17,955 nucleotides of DNA from Armatimonadota bacterium (GTDB lineage: Bacteria; Armatimonadota; Abditibacteriia; CG2-30-59-28): contig JACQGJ010000271.1 of the NCBI GenBank assembly GCA_016199605.1, positions 1-17,955 on the forward strand, read 5' to 3'. A model generated the notes under the pieces. It was given only the letters and a program-made list of their open reading frames with translations, was not told the DNA's origin and made no database searches. This document shows positions 7,899-15,510 of this stretch, in pieces; position 1 is the stretch's first letter; every line of letters starts with the position of its first letter. The position numbers were made by a program, and so were the translations under genes.

Positions 7899-8186
7899 TT
7901 TCCAGTATCCATGTCTGCGGACCGACAGCCAGGAAGGTTGACATCCGTAACCACGCCATAGTGTTTTTGCGTCCGAAGGGTGTGTTGCATTGAAGTCCGT
8001 TGATGCCATCTGTTCTGCCTGATGTGGAGGCTTGCAGTGCATGAGTTACTGTCGGGGGCGGTCTCTCTTACTCGTTGTGCCAGTCTGCCGGCGAGGTATG
8101 TCGGTATATTATCCCCAGGAAAGAGGAGCCTGTGTCTCAATTGACTGAGGCGCGGGCTTTTTTGTTGACCAAAGGAGGAAGGATCG
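7882..8186 (+). other. 305-bp non-coding leader region before the propeller gene
   Basis: No protein-like ORF is visible in this stretch. It begins inside the direct repeat, then contains TTGACA at 7938-7943 without a good -10 partner, a small stem CCGGC/GTCGG (8088-8104), an AT-rich TATATTAT (8105-8112) and the terminator hairpin at 8127-8163. It ends with a strong ribosome binding site. The arrangement is that of an attenuated or riboswitch-type mRNA leader, but I recognise no known riboswitch consensus in it. Confidence 0.45.
8127..8163 (+). terminator. Strong intrinsic terminator/attenuator hairpin just upstream of the propeller gene
   Basis: AGCCTGTGTCTCA (8127-8139) pairs along its full 13 nt with TGAGGCGCGGGCT (8146-8158), using ten Watson-Crick and three G-U pairs, around a 6-nt loop (ATTGAC). 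Six T residues follow (8158-8163). This is a textbook rho-independent terminator. Only 7 nt separate it from the AAAGGAGG ribosome binding site (8171-8178), leaving no room for a promoter between terminator and gene. The gene can therefore only be expressed by readthrough, which suggests a regulated attenuator. The G-U pairs show the stem is strong on the + strand RNA only. Confidence 0.75.
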
Positions 8187-10343
8187 ATGCCAGAAGGCAA
8201 AGTTTGTGGCTCCAACGTGCCCCATCAATATGAAATGGCAGAAATTCTAATACCGCTGGTGGACCGGGGCCCAGAGATTGACGGAGACCTGTCACAGGAT
8301 GTCTGGCAGCAGGCTCCGTGGCAGGGCGGCTTTACCGTCGTGGGTGACCCGGAGAAGACAGAGACAGAAGCCCTCCCGCAGACATCGTTCTCCATGGTTC
8401 ACGACGGCAGAAACCTCTATATCGCTGTAGAGGCGGAAGAACCCCATCTGAGCCAAGTCAGGGCAATCGCGGCCGATGACCCGCAGGTCGGCTCGGCAAT
8501 CTTCGGCCAGGACCTCTTTGAGTTTTTCATCGACGCGGAAGCCCTTGACCAGTCCTGCGCCCAGATAGCTTTCAACAGCCGTGGCGCGCTGGTGGACCTC
8601 TGGCTTCGGGGAGTAAGCGCCGCCTTCGGGGCGACCGAGGTGTTCCATGACTGGGACTCCAAAGCCCGGATTTCAACCGGCGCCGGCGCCGGCTTCTGGT
8701 GGGCACAGCTTTGTCTGCCGCTGGATAGGCTGAAGTTCTCTCCAAAATCGGACACATGGAAGTTCAACATCGTCCGCACGCGGGTGGTGGAAGGGACGGA
8801 CGGCAAGACAGAGCAATCCATTTCCAGTTTTGCGCCCCATCCGGGCGGGAATTACTATAACCCTCAGTCCCTCCAGCGCGTCCGGGTTGAGAACCTGGAT
8901 TTCAGCAGGTTCCTCTGGAACGCGGAGCCGACCGGCTCCTTTGCCATTTCCGGCAAGGGCAAGGGATTAATGCTACGCCAGCCGCTGCGCATCTCCAATC
9001 TTTCGCCGCAGGGCCGCTGCGTGGAGATACGCTGCACCCTGGAGGTGAACGATACGCCGGAAGGCCGGGCCTGGACGATACGCCGGGACTTCGCTCCCAA
9101 CGAGAAGAGGGAAGAGATGCTGGAGATGCCGGTATCTTCCGAATACTTCGGCAACATAAACATCGCCCTGACCGACACGTCCCTGTCCGAGCAGGTATTC
9201 AGCCAGGTTTACTACCTGGAACGCGAGGAGCTTTCATGGAAGGAGCACCGGGTTTTACAGGGCGACGGCAAGGGCGAATACGTGTGCCATCCGGCAAAAT
9301 TTCAGTTCCTGCCCCTCTTCCGTGGCATAGTAGTTTTCCCCTTTGGACTGGCTGAAATGGACAACGGCGAGATTGTTTTTGCCGGCTGCGCGCAGGATAG
9401 CCTCTCGAATTCTCAGCAGGCGGTGGTCGCATTCACTCGCGACCGTGGAGCGACCTGGAGCGATTACGAGCCGGTTGAAGGATGCAATGACAGGCCGATG
9501 ATGCTTACATATCTGGGTAACGGCAACCTGACATTTCTTACCGACAAGCGATATTTCAGCCACGACTACGGCCGGACCTGGCCGGAGCGGGTTCCCGTTC
9601 AGCCGGCGCCAAACGGGCTAGGCTTCTGGTGCGAGGGCAACGCTATGGTGGACAGAACCCCTTCGGGAACCGTTGCTCGCATCGCCGAAATCGGGTTCAA
9701 CTACCGCGAGGGCTTCTGGCCGGAGGAGCCGTGCGACGCATTTATCCGCTGGTCGGAAGATGGCGGCCGCACCTGGATGGATGAAAGCAAACCGGAAGCC
9801 TGGCTCTGGCAAGCCGAGCATAATGGCAAGACGTACACCCGCAGTGTTTGCGAAGGCGCGCTTGTTCGCGCGGCAAACGGGTGGCTGGTAGCAGCCCTTC
9901 GTACCGATCTGCACCCCCGCTATTTAGACATTCCATCAGGCAACGACAACCTTTGCGGCACCGCCGTCTCCATCTCCAAAGACGAAGGCAAAACCTGGTC
10001 GCCCTTGCAGGTACTCTTTGCGGCAGGCCGGATGCACGGCAACCTGGTCCGTCTGCCTAACAACAGTCTGGTCCTGACGGTAATCAGGCGCATAGACGTG
10101 CGGGGCGGCAGGTTCGCCAGTTACCGCCGGGGATGCGACGCGTTCATCAGCCACGACCACGGGTTGACCTGGAACCTGGACCGTATGTATATTCTTGACG
10201 ACTTCGCCTACATCAACGGCAAGTCGTGGGCCAGCCCGCCGGCTTGCGGACATCTATATTCTATTGCGCCGGACGACGGTTCTGTTCTGACAACCTATGG
10301 CAACTACCGGTCCGGCGCCGCGCTGATTCACTGGAGGCCGTAA
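8187..10343 (+). CDS. CBM9/DOMON-like domain fused to Asp-box (BNR) beta-propeller, sialidase-like
   Basis: A 718-aa protein. Residues about 20-235 match the CBM9/DOMON-type carbohydrate-binding fold (PEIDGDLSQDVWQQAPW, DGRNLYIAVEAEEP, FEFFIDAEA, WWAQLCLPLDRL). From about 360 to the end is a propeller with five Asp boxes of the S-x-D-x-G-x-T-W type: TRDRGATW (about 417), SHDYGRTW (458), SEDGGRTW (523), SKDEGKTW (597) and SHDHGLTW (655). That fold is shared by sialidases and several other glycosidases and binding proteins. The usual sialidase RIP arginine motif is not evident, so sialic acid cleavage is not assured. The start at ATG 8187 has a near-perfect AAAGGAGG. No signal peptide is present, unlike most neighbours, so it is cytoplasmic unless exported by another route. 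It sits just behind an attenuator-like hairpin. Confidence 0.82.
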   Translation: MPEGKVCGSNVPHQYEMAEILIPLVDRGPEIDGDLSQDVWQQAPWQGGFTVVGDPEKTETEALPQTSFSMVHDGRNLYIAVEAEEPHLSQVRAIAADDPQVGSAIFGQDLFEFFIDAEALDQSCAQIAFNSRGALVDLWLRGVSAAFGATEVFHDWDSKARISTGAGAGFWWAQLCLPLDRLKFSPKSDTWKFNIVRTRVVEGTDGKTEQSISSFAPHPGGNYYNPQSLQRVRVENLDFSRFLWNAEPTGSFAISGKGKGLMLRQPLRISNLSPQGRCVEIRCTLEVNDTPEGRAWTIRRDFAPNEKREEMLEMPVSSEYFGNINIALTDTSLSEQVFSQVYYLEREELSWKEHRVLQGDGKGEYVCHPAKFQFLPLFRGIVVFPFGLAEMDNGEIVFAGCAQDSLSNSQQAVVAFTRDRGATWSDYEPVEGCNDRPMMLTYLGNGNLTFLTDKRYFSHDYGRTWPERVPVQPAPNGLGFWCEGNAMVDRTPSGTVARIAEIGFNYREGFWPEEPCDAFIRWSEDGGRTWMDESKPEAWLWQAEHNGKTYTRSVCEGALVRAANGWLVAALRTDLHPRYLDIPSGNDNLCGTAVSISKDEGKTWSPLQVLFAAGRMHGNLVRLPNNSLVLTVIRRIDVRGGRFASYRRGCDAFISHDHGLTWNLDRMYILDDFAYINGKSWASPPACGHLYSIAPDDGSVLTTYGNYRSGAALIHWRP

Positions 10344-10365
10344 AGGAAAAGATGCGGAGCGAAAT

Positions 10366-10476
10366 ATGAGAATACATCGGTTTGGAGGATATGGTCTGGG
10401 CAGGGCAAACTGGTTTTTGGCCCTTGCCCTGGCGGTATGCGGACCGGCTGGCGGGGTACCGAATACTGCCCTATGA
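10366..10476 (+). pseudogene. Signal-peptide-like short ORF, probably the 5' end of a broken gene
   Basis: A 36-residue ORF beginning MRIHRFGGYGLG and continuing with a hydrophobic run WFLALALAVCG, which looks like a Sec signal peptide. It ends abruptly at TGA after PNTAL. GGAG lies about 9 bp upstream of the ATG. The stop overlaps an ATG in another frame (ATGA at 10473-10476) that opens the next fragment. The simplest reading is an exported protein whose gene has been frameshifted just after the signal peptide; a genuine tiny secreted peptide is the alternative. Confidence 0.35.
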
Positions 10477-10646
10477 TATATTGCTGCGTGGAAACGTTAG
10501 ACGGTAAGAAGATTGAAGGGTACGTCTCACCGGAAAACATCGGGACGGTGAAAGACAGCCAGGGCCAGGAGTGGAATATCGGAGTGATGCGGCTGGCTGG
10601 ACAGGAAGGGACCACCCCATGCTGGTTCCCAACCCGGCCTTCTTAG
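10473..10646 (+). pseudogene. Short protein-like ORF fragment downstream of the orphan signal peptide
   Basis: A 57-residue reading frame starting MIYCCVETLDGKKIEGYVS and continuing PENIGTVKDSQGQEWNIGV, which reads like folded-protein sequence, then degenerating into a proline- and tryptophan-rich tail before the stop. The ATG overlaps the stop of the orphan signal-peptide ORF and has no ribosome binding site of its own. Thirty bases after its stop begins a palindromic repeat. I recognise no family. It is probably the mature part of the same broken gene. Confidence 0.35.
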
Positions 10647-10675
10647 TACAGCGTTTCACAAATGCCTTCCGAGTT

Positions 10676-10772
10676 GTCATTGCGAACGGAGTGAAGCAAT
10701 CCCCCGGGCGCATCTCGTTTATGGGGGGGATTGCGCCTGCCCAAGGGGCAGGACCACTCCGTTCGCAATGAC
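10676..10772. repeat. 97-bp cloverleaf-like palindromic repeat (GTCATTGCGAAC family)
   Basis: The ends are a perfect 17-bp inverted repeat: GTCATTGCGAACGGAGT at 10676-10692 against 10756-10772. Inside are two further hairpins: GCAATCCCCC (10696-10705) with GGGGGATTGC (10725-10734), and CCTGCCC-AAG-GGGCAGG (10736-10752). The folded unit is a three-way junction. GTCATTGCGA...GAAGCAATC elements of this type are dispersed in many genomes as small non-coding palindromes resembling REP or MITE sequences. This copy sits within a stretch of broken ORFs, consistent with insertion or spread into non-essential DNA. Confidence 0.85.
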
Positions 10773-10998
10773 ATTCCCGGGACGAACTTACGAAAGGCTG
10801 CACTTAGACCTCTCCAAGCAGTACTGGGAGTTAGGCCGTAAATACAACGTACTTTACACCAGGTACTTAGACGGGGAAAAGGAGGGTCTGGGAGGAGAGT
10901 TGGCCTCCTGCCGGCTTGCCGCCATCAACTTAAGTGCCGAGGTTTCCGTATTCCTGAAGGATAAACTTAAACCCCAGGCAGAACCGGAAACGAAATAA
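10768..10998 (+). CDS. Small hypothetical protein or C-terminal gene remnant abutting the palindromic repeat
   Basis: A 76-aa frame whose ATG lies in the last bases of the palindromic repeat, with no ribosome binding site. From residue 7 onward the sequence looks like a real helical protein (RTYERLHLDLSKQYWELG, then KYNVLYTRYLDGEKEG, CRLAAINLSAEVSVFLKDKL). No family is recognised. Because the start codon is supplied by the repeat, the ORF is more likely the 3' part of a gene whose front was displaced than an intact gene. It ends 77 bp before the next large gene. Confidence 0.4.
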   Translation: MTFPGRTYERLHLDLSKQYWELGRKYNVLYTRYLDGEKEGLGGELASCRLAAINLSAEVSVFLKDKLKPQAEPETK

Positions 10999-11075
10999 GA
11001 AAGGGAGAAGTTTGCAGGGGCTTGATTCATCATTTTTTGCCTAACATGAAATGCAAATAGCCGAAGGAGGCGGAG

Positions 11076-14000
11076 ATGAGGATAGGCATAATCAGTGCTG
11101 TGTTTATGCTTGCGGCCAGTGTGTGCGGAGCCGCACCGCCGGAGGGTATTGTCGTGGAGGTAACCGGCGGCAAGATCGCCTCGTTTGACCGGGTAGTGGA
11201 GCGGGAGCTGAATCTGGAGGCCGCCGGCAAACTGCTCGGCCGGACAGCGGAAGTTGACCCTCAATCTGTCCGGGTCATGGAGATCGGACCGGCCGGGGAT
11301 GCCCTGGCAACGATGGCATCCCAGGTGGATGCGGCAGATAAACCCGGCAGTTATATTGTATGCTGGCAGGCAGCCGGAGAACTCGGTGCCGGGCAGACCC
11401 GGAAGTTTGAGATAGTGCTTGACGGCAGCGGACCTGTGCCTGCGCCGGCCCAGCCCATAACCGCTGTTACCGACGGAACCACCACCACGGTTACCAGCGG
11501 GAAGACCAAGCTCACCTACTCCAAGGGCTCCGGCGGCATGCTGACCGGGGTTACAGTGGATGGTGCCTCAGGGCAGTTCTGGTGGGCGGATAAGATATTT
11601 GACGGCGCGGTATACTACCTGGCAACCCATCCCGCCAGTTCGGTACGCCTACTTTCTTCTGGACCCCTCAGGGCTGTCTATGAGACAACGAGCGTATATT
11701 CGGGCGCACCCTCCAACCCCAAAGCAGTTTACCGGTTTACCCACTACGCCGGGGAACCGGGAGCGCATCTGACTGCAGAGGTTACGCAGGATTACGGCCA
11801 CACGTGGCTTTCCCTGCACTTTGTGGAGATTCAATTTGACAACGCGCCTACCACCATTACCCACTACGCCACAGACCTTCAAAGCGGGATATTTAATCAG
11901 AGCGGTGACGGGGTTGGCGCCAAAGAATGGGCGGCGCTATACGGAGAAAACCTTCTTCTGGGCGTCTGCGACTCGTCCTCCCCGTACATCTATATCGGCG
12001 GCGGCAAGCACTACGGAGCTTATGTCCGGAGCGGAGTTGCGCCGATGACCGCACTAAGCTATGCGTGGAAATGCGCGCTTTACTTCGGCGGCGGCTCCAG
12101 GGATATACCCGCCCTGGCTAAGTGGAGCACAGCAGTCTCCGACGCTCCCGCAACAAAGGTAACCCTAAGAGTCTTAGACAGCCAGATTACAAAACTGACA
12201 GCCCTATCAGAGCAGCAACAAGATAGATTATCCCGGCTTGACGGCCGGGACTGGGCATCAGCCTATATCCGGACATACATCGCCGGGAATAAACTGCGCG
12301 AGGCTTCCGATGCCGCCAGCCGCGGCGCATTTGATATTGCCGCGAAGGCTCTTGCCGAGACGCAGGCCGTGCTTGAGGGCAGAGCCGGAGACCTCCGCGT
12401 ATTAAGGCAGGGGTCTGTGCTTTCCGGCACGGCAAGCGGCTATCCTTTTCTGCTCAACCGCCGGGTTGCCTATTTCTGGTCGCTTCCGGAACAGGGCACA
12501 GGCCTGATTAGCATCTACGACCGGCAGAAGAAGCGCGAGTTCTTAAACGTCGCGCCTGCCTCCGCCTCGTTCTGGCAGGCAAGCGTAAAGAATGACACCG
12601 GCGGCAAGAGTTATACCAGCACCGGCACTACCGGCAAGGTTGACCTGGAGAAGGGCGGGCTGAAGCTTGCCTGGGGCGGTTCGTTTGGCGTGCAGGCAGA
12701 AGCGCGGCTTGCCCCGGACGAATCACGGCTCCACCTGCGACTGACAGCCGCAGCCCGGGCTGTTGATGAAGGCATCCTGAACGTAACCTTCCCGGTGGTG
12801 GCCGGGATTGTTCCCATCACTGCCGGCGCAGCCGGCGATGTGGTGTTGAATACCCGGGGCATTGGCAATCTCGTCCCGTCGCCTTTGGTCTCCGGCGCTC
12901 AGGTAGAAATCAATTACCCTGCCGGGATGCAGTTTACGGCTCTCCAGGGAAACAGTATTGGCCTTTTTTTTGCGGATGAGGACCCGGAGGCAAACCGTAA
13001 GAGTATGCAATGGTCTCCGGAGAACACCTCCGGCAGCCTCATCTTTACCATTACCCGCCCGGTGTTAGGTTGGGGCGGGAAGGAGCTTGTCAAGACGTAT
13101 GCCTCTCCCGGAGATGCGGTCATCGGACCCTTCATCGGGGACTGGTATGATGCCGCCCAGTTATACCGCAGGTGGGCGATAACCGCGCCCTGGGCTGCCA
13201 AGGGACCTGTTTATATCAGGAACGACATCCCCAAATGGTTTTCCGAAGCTACCTACTGGACAATGGGCAGCCTGAATTCTATCCAAGGAGTTAACGGAGA
13301 AATAGAGAAACACGCCTTCTTAGGTCCCGGAGGAATATTCCATGCTTATTACCAGTCCCTCGCCCCTAACCAGGATAATCTCTACCCTGAGATCTTCCCG
13401 CCCAGAATTGGGTCGGAAGGTTTCAAGAATGCGGTCAAGAGTCTTCAGGAAAAAGGAATCCGCGTCGTCCCCTATATCAACGGATGGTGTTGGGACCAGG
13501 ATACGGAAAGTTACCGGACGCTCCAGGCAGCGGAAAAAGGACAAATAATGAGCAGCGCCGGTGGAGTGGAAACAAACGCCTCCTACGGCGGCGGCACGCG
13601 GCTTGCACAGATGTGCCCGGGCACAAAGCTCTGGCAGGACAAGTTGATGGAGATATGTTGCCATGGGGTTGCCAGTTACGGCCTTGACGGATGGTACCTT
13701 GACTTCCTGACCATACATACCAGCGACTGTTTCAATCCTGACCACGGCCATCCCATAGCCGGCGGCAACTACTGGACCCAATCTATCAGAAAATTGTACA
13801 GCGGGCTTCGCAGGGAACTGAAGGCAATCAATCCGGAGGTTATGATGACGGGTGAAGATAACGCCGAGTTTGTAATAGACCTGTTTGATGCACAGTTAGT
13901 CTTGAGTGCCACCGGAACAAAAGCCCCCATATACCAGGCGGTTTACCACGACTACTCGCTGATATGGGGCGGGGGGTATAACCGGACCGGTCCATACGTT

Positions 14001-14525
14001 CAGGGCAGGTGGTGGCTGATTGGAAACCAGAACGGCTGGCACAATATAGAGGGCGCCTACGCTAACCCCCCTGAAGGCCAATACGCTGAATTCTGGCGGA
14101 AAGAAGGCGAGTACTACCTCAGGCTGCTTCGCTGCCACCGCGAGTTTGGGCTTCCGTACCTGGCATACGGCCGGATGCTCAGGATGCCCCGGATAACAAC
14201 TGACCTGCCGATTGTTACTTGCCCCTCCCAGGCGGGAAACCCCTCGTATACGGTACCGGCCGTGGAAGGGACTGCCTGGCAGGCGCCCGATAAGACGGTA
14301 GGCATCTTTTTCCTGAACTACAGCGAAGAGCCGCAGGAGTTCACCTGGACAATGGATTTAGCGGAAGCCGTCGGCCGGGGCGCCAAGGATAAGTCAAGGT
14401 TGTCTCAGTGGACGGAAAAAGGCGGTTTGCAGACAGTAGAGGAGATAAGAGACGGTAAGCTGACCCGTAGCGCAAAGATGGAAGGCCGGGGAATCATGGC
14501 TTTGAAGCTGGAGGTAATGCGATGA
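11076..14525 (+). CDS. Large secreted DUF6259-like protein with TIM-barrel glycosidase-type core
   Basis: A 1149-aa exported protein. ATG 11076 follows GAAGGAGGCGGAG and begins a signal peptide (MRIGIISAVFMLAASVCGA, cleavage about residue 19). Beta-rich segments fill about 20-360, a helical stretch lies near 365-450, and a mutarotase-like sandwich starts near 460 (YFWSLPEQGTGLISIYDR). From about 689 (WYDAAQLYRRWAITAPW, IPKWFSEATYW) the sequence has the look of DUF6259. Barrel motifs follow: GIRVVPYINGW, SYGLDGWYLDF (D871, D876) and MMTGEDNAEF (E927, D928). D876 and E927 are the best catalytic guesses. The architecture suggests a hydrolase for a large extracellular glycan; no substrate is known. 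The stop overlaps the next start by ATGA. An eight-T run at 12964-12971 is a potential slippage site. Confidence 0.75.
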   Translation: MRIGIISAVFMLAASVCGAAPPEGIVVEVTGGKIASFDRVVERELNLEAAGKLLGRTAEVDPQSVRVMEIGPAGDALATMASQVDAADKPGSYIVCWQAAGELGAGQTRKFEIVLDGSGPVPAPAQPITAVTDGTTTTVTSGKTKLTYSKGSGGMLTGVTVDGASGQFWWADKIFDGAVYYLATHPASSVRLLSSGPLRAVYETTSVYSGAPSNPKAVYRFTHYAGEPGAHLTAEVTQDYGHTWLSLHFVEIQFDNAPTTITHYATDLQSGIFNQSGDGVGAKEWAALYGENLLLGVCDSSSPYIYIGGGKHYGAYVRSGVAPMTALSYAWKCALYFGGGSRDIPALAKWSTAVSDAPATKVTLRVLDSQITKLTALSEQQQDRLSRLDGRDWASAYIRTYIAGNKLREASDAASRGAFDIAAKALAETQAVLEGRAGDLRVLRQGSVLSGTASGYPFLLNRRVAYFWSLPEQGTGLISIYDRQKKREFLNVAPASASFWQASVKNDTGGKSYTSTGTTGKVDLEKGGLKLAWGGSFGVQAEARLAPDESRLHLRLTAAARAVDEGILNVTFPVVAGIVPITAGAAGDVVLNTRGIGNLVPSPLVSGAQVEINYPAGMQFTALQGNSIGLFFADEDPEANRKSMQWSPENTSGSLIFTITRPVLGWGGKELVKTYASPGDAVIGPFIGDWYDAAQLYRRWAITAPWAAKGPVYIRNDIPKWFSEATYWTMGSLNSIQGVNGEIEKHAFLGPGGIFHAYYQSLAPNQDNLYPEIFPPRIGSEGFKNAVKSLQEKGIRVVPYINGWCWDQDTESYRTLQAAEKGQIMSSAGGVETNASYGGGTRLAQMCPGTKLWQDKLMEICCHGVASYGLDGWYLDFLTIHTSDCFNPDHGHPIAGGNYWTQSIRKLYSGLRRELKAINPEVMMTGEDNAEFVIDLFDAQLVLSATGTKAPIYQAVYHDYSLIWGGGYNRTGPYVQGRWWLIGNQNGWHNIEGAYANPPEGQYAEFWRKEGEYYLRLLRCHREFGLPYLAYGRMLRMPRITTDLPIVTCPSQAGNPSYTVPAVEGTAWQAPDKTVGIFFLNYSEEPQEFTWTMDLAEAVGRGAKDKSRLSQWTEKGGLQTVEEIRDGKLTRSAKMEGRGIMALKLEVMR

Positions 14526-15412
14526 GAAAGATGCCGGGGGTAATTGGTGTTATATGCTGTACGCTTATGCTGGCAGGGCACATTCAGGCACAGGAAATGA
14601 AGGTCCCTGACGGTTGCAGTCCGGCGCCGGCCGCGAAAGCCGGGGATATGGGTTACGCAGACAGGGCGGTGCATGAGAAGACCGGTACAGAGCTTGTCCT
14701 CATCCCGGCCGGCACGTTTGACATGGGTGTCGGAGGATGGAGACTGATCGGCAAAGTAACCATAGCCAAGCCGTTCTACATAGGGAAAACCACGGTGACC
14801 AACCAGCAGTACAAGAGATTTCTGGCATCCAGCAAATACGACGGGGCGAAGGACTGCGATCCCGGCTATGACCTGCATGTCCGCCACCTGCGCGGCAAGT
14901 CTATTATGCCGGACGGGGACGACTATCCCATAGTATTTGTCAGTTGGAAGAACGCTAAGGCATTCTGCCGGTGGGCCGGAGGGCTGGACCTGCCGACGGA
15001 GGCGGAGTGGGAGTATGCCTGCCGGGCGGGAACGACCACGTTATACAGTTTCGGAGACGACCCTAAAGATGTTGATAAGTATGCCTGGACGCAGTTCAAC
15101 TCTAATGCATCGACACAGCCGGTCGGTCAGCTTGAACCGAATGGCTGGGGGCTGCATGATATGCACGGCAACGTGTGGGAGTGGTGCCTGGACGACGACA
15201 GACCCCGAGATAAAGCAGCGCCGGCGGACGGGTCTGCCTACACAGCGGATGAATCCACTTCTTATATAAAAGGCCTTATCACCAAGATACTGCGCGGCGG
15301 TTCCTGGAGCAACACCCTCCAATATGCCGCAAATTCGGATGCGCATCTTAACGCCGCCTCCGTCATCGCCGCCAACGACATCGGTTTCAGGGTGGTGCTG
15401 CGGCTGAAATAA
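14522..15412 (+). CDS. Exported FGE-sulfatase (SUMF1/EgtB-type) domain protein lacking catalytic cysteines
   Basis: A 296-aa protein with a signal peptide (MRKMPGVIGVICCTLMLAG, cleavage near residue 23, IQA). The domain is the formylglycine-generating-enzyme fold: LVLIPAGTFDMG, YIGKTTVTNQQYKRFL, LPTEAEWEYACRAGT (157-171), NGWGLHDMHGNVWEW (207-221), RGGSW (258-262) and terminal GFRVVLRLK. True FGEs carry a copper-binding cysteine pair shortly after RGGSW; here the stretch from 263 to 296 has no cysteine at all. It is therefore unlikely to make formylglycine, and no sulfatase gene is present in the window. The C-type-lectin-like fold could serve as a binding module. Its ATG overlaps the stop of the DUF6259-like gene, so the two are translationally coupled and probably work together at the cell surface. 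Confidence 0.88.
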   Translation: MRKMPGVIGVICCTLMLAGHIQAQEMKVPDGCSPAPAAKAGDMGYADRAVHEKTGTELVLIPAGTFDMGVGGWRLIGKVTIAKPFYIGKTTVTNQQYKRFLASSKYDGAKDCDPGYDLHVRHLRGKSIMPDGDDYPIVFVSWKNAKAFCRWAGGLDLPTEAEWEYACRAGTTTLYSFGDDPKDVDKYAWTQFNSNASTQPVGQLEPNGWGLHDMHGNVWEWCLDDDRPRDKAAPADGSAYTADESTSYIKGLITKILRGGSWSNTLQYAANSDAHLNAASVIAANDIGFRVVLRLK

Positions 15413-15510
15413 GATCTATTGGAGGTAACCATGGCGACGTTCCTTTCTTTGATTAGTATCTGTCCGGGAAATCTGGAACCGCCCGCAAGCCCAATAGCGA
15501 TGCCGGTTGG

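Noticed and set aside
7938..7965. TTGACA as a -35 box for the propeller gene
   Set aside because: No acceptable -10 hexamer lies 16-18 bp downstream; the nearest AT-rich boxes are at 8105-8112, far too distant.
10571..10771. 66-codon ORF across the palindromic repeat
   Set aside because: Its reading (VIANGVKQS ... LRSQ) is simply the translation of the dispersed repeat and has no ribosome binding site.
12964..12971. Run of eight T inside the DUF6259-like gene as a programmed slippage site
   Set aside because: The zero-frame continues as good protein for more than 500 residues, and neither alternative frame encodes anything recognisable after the run.
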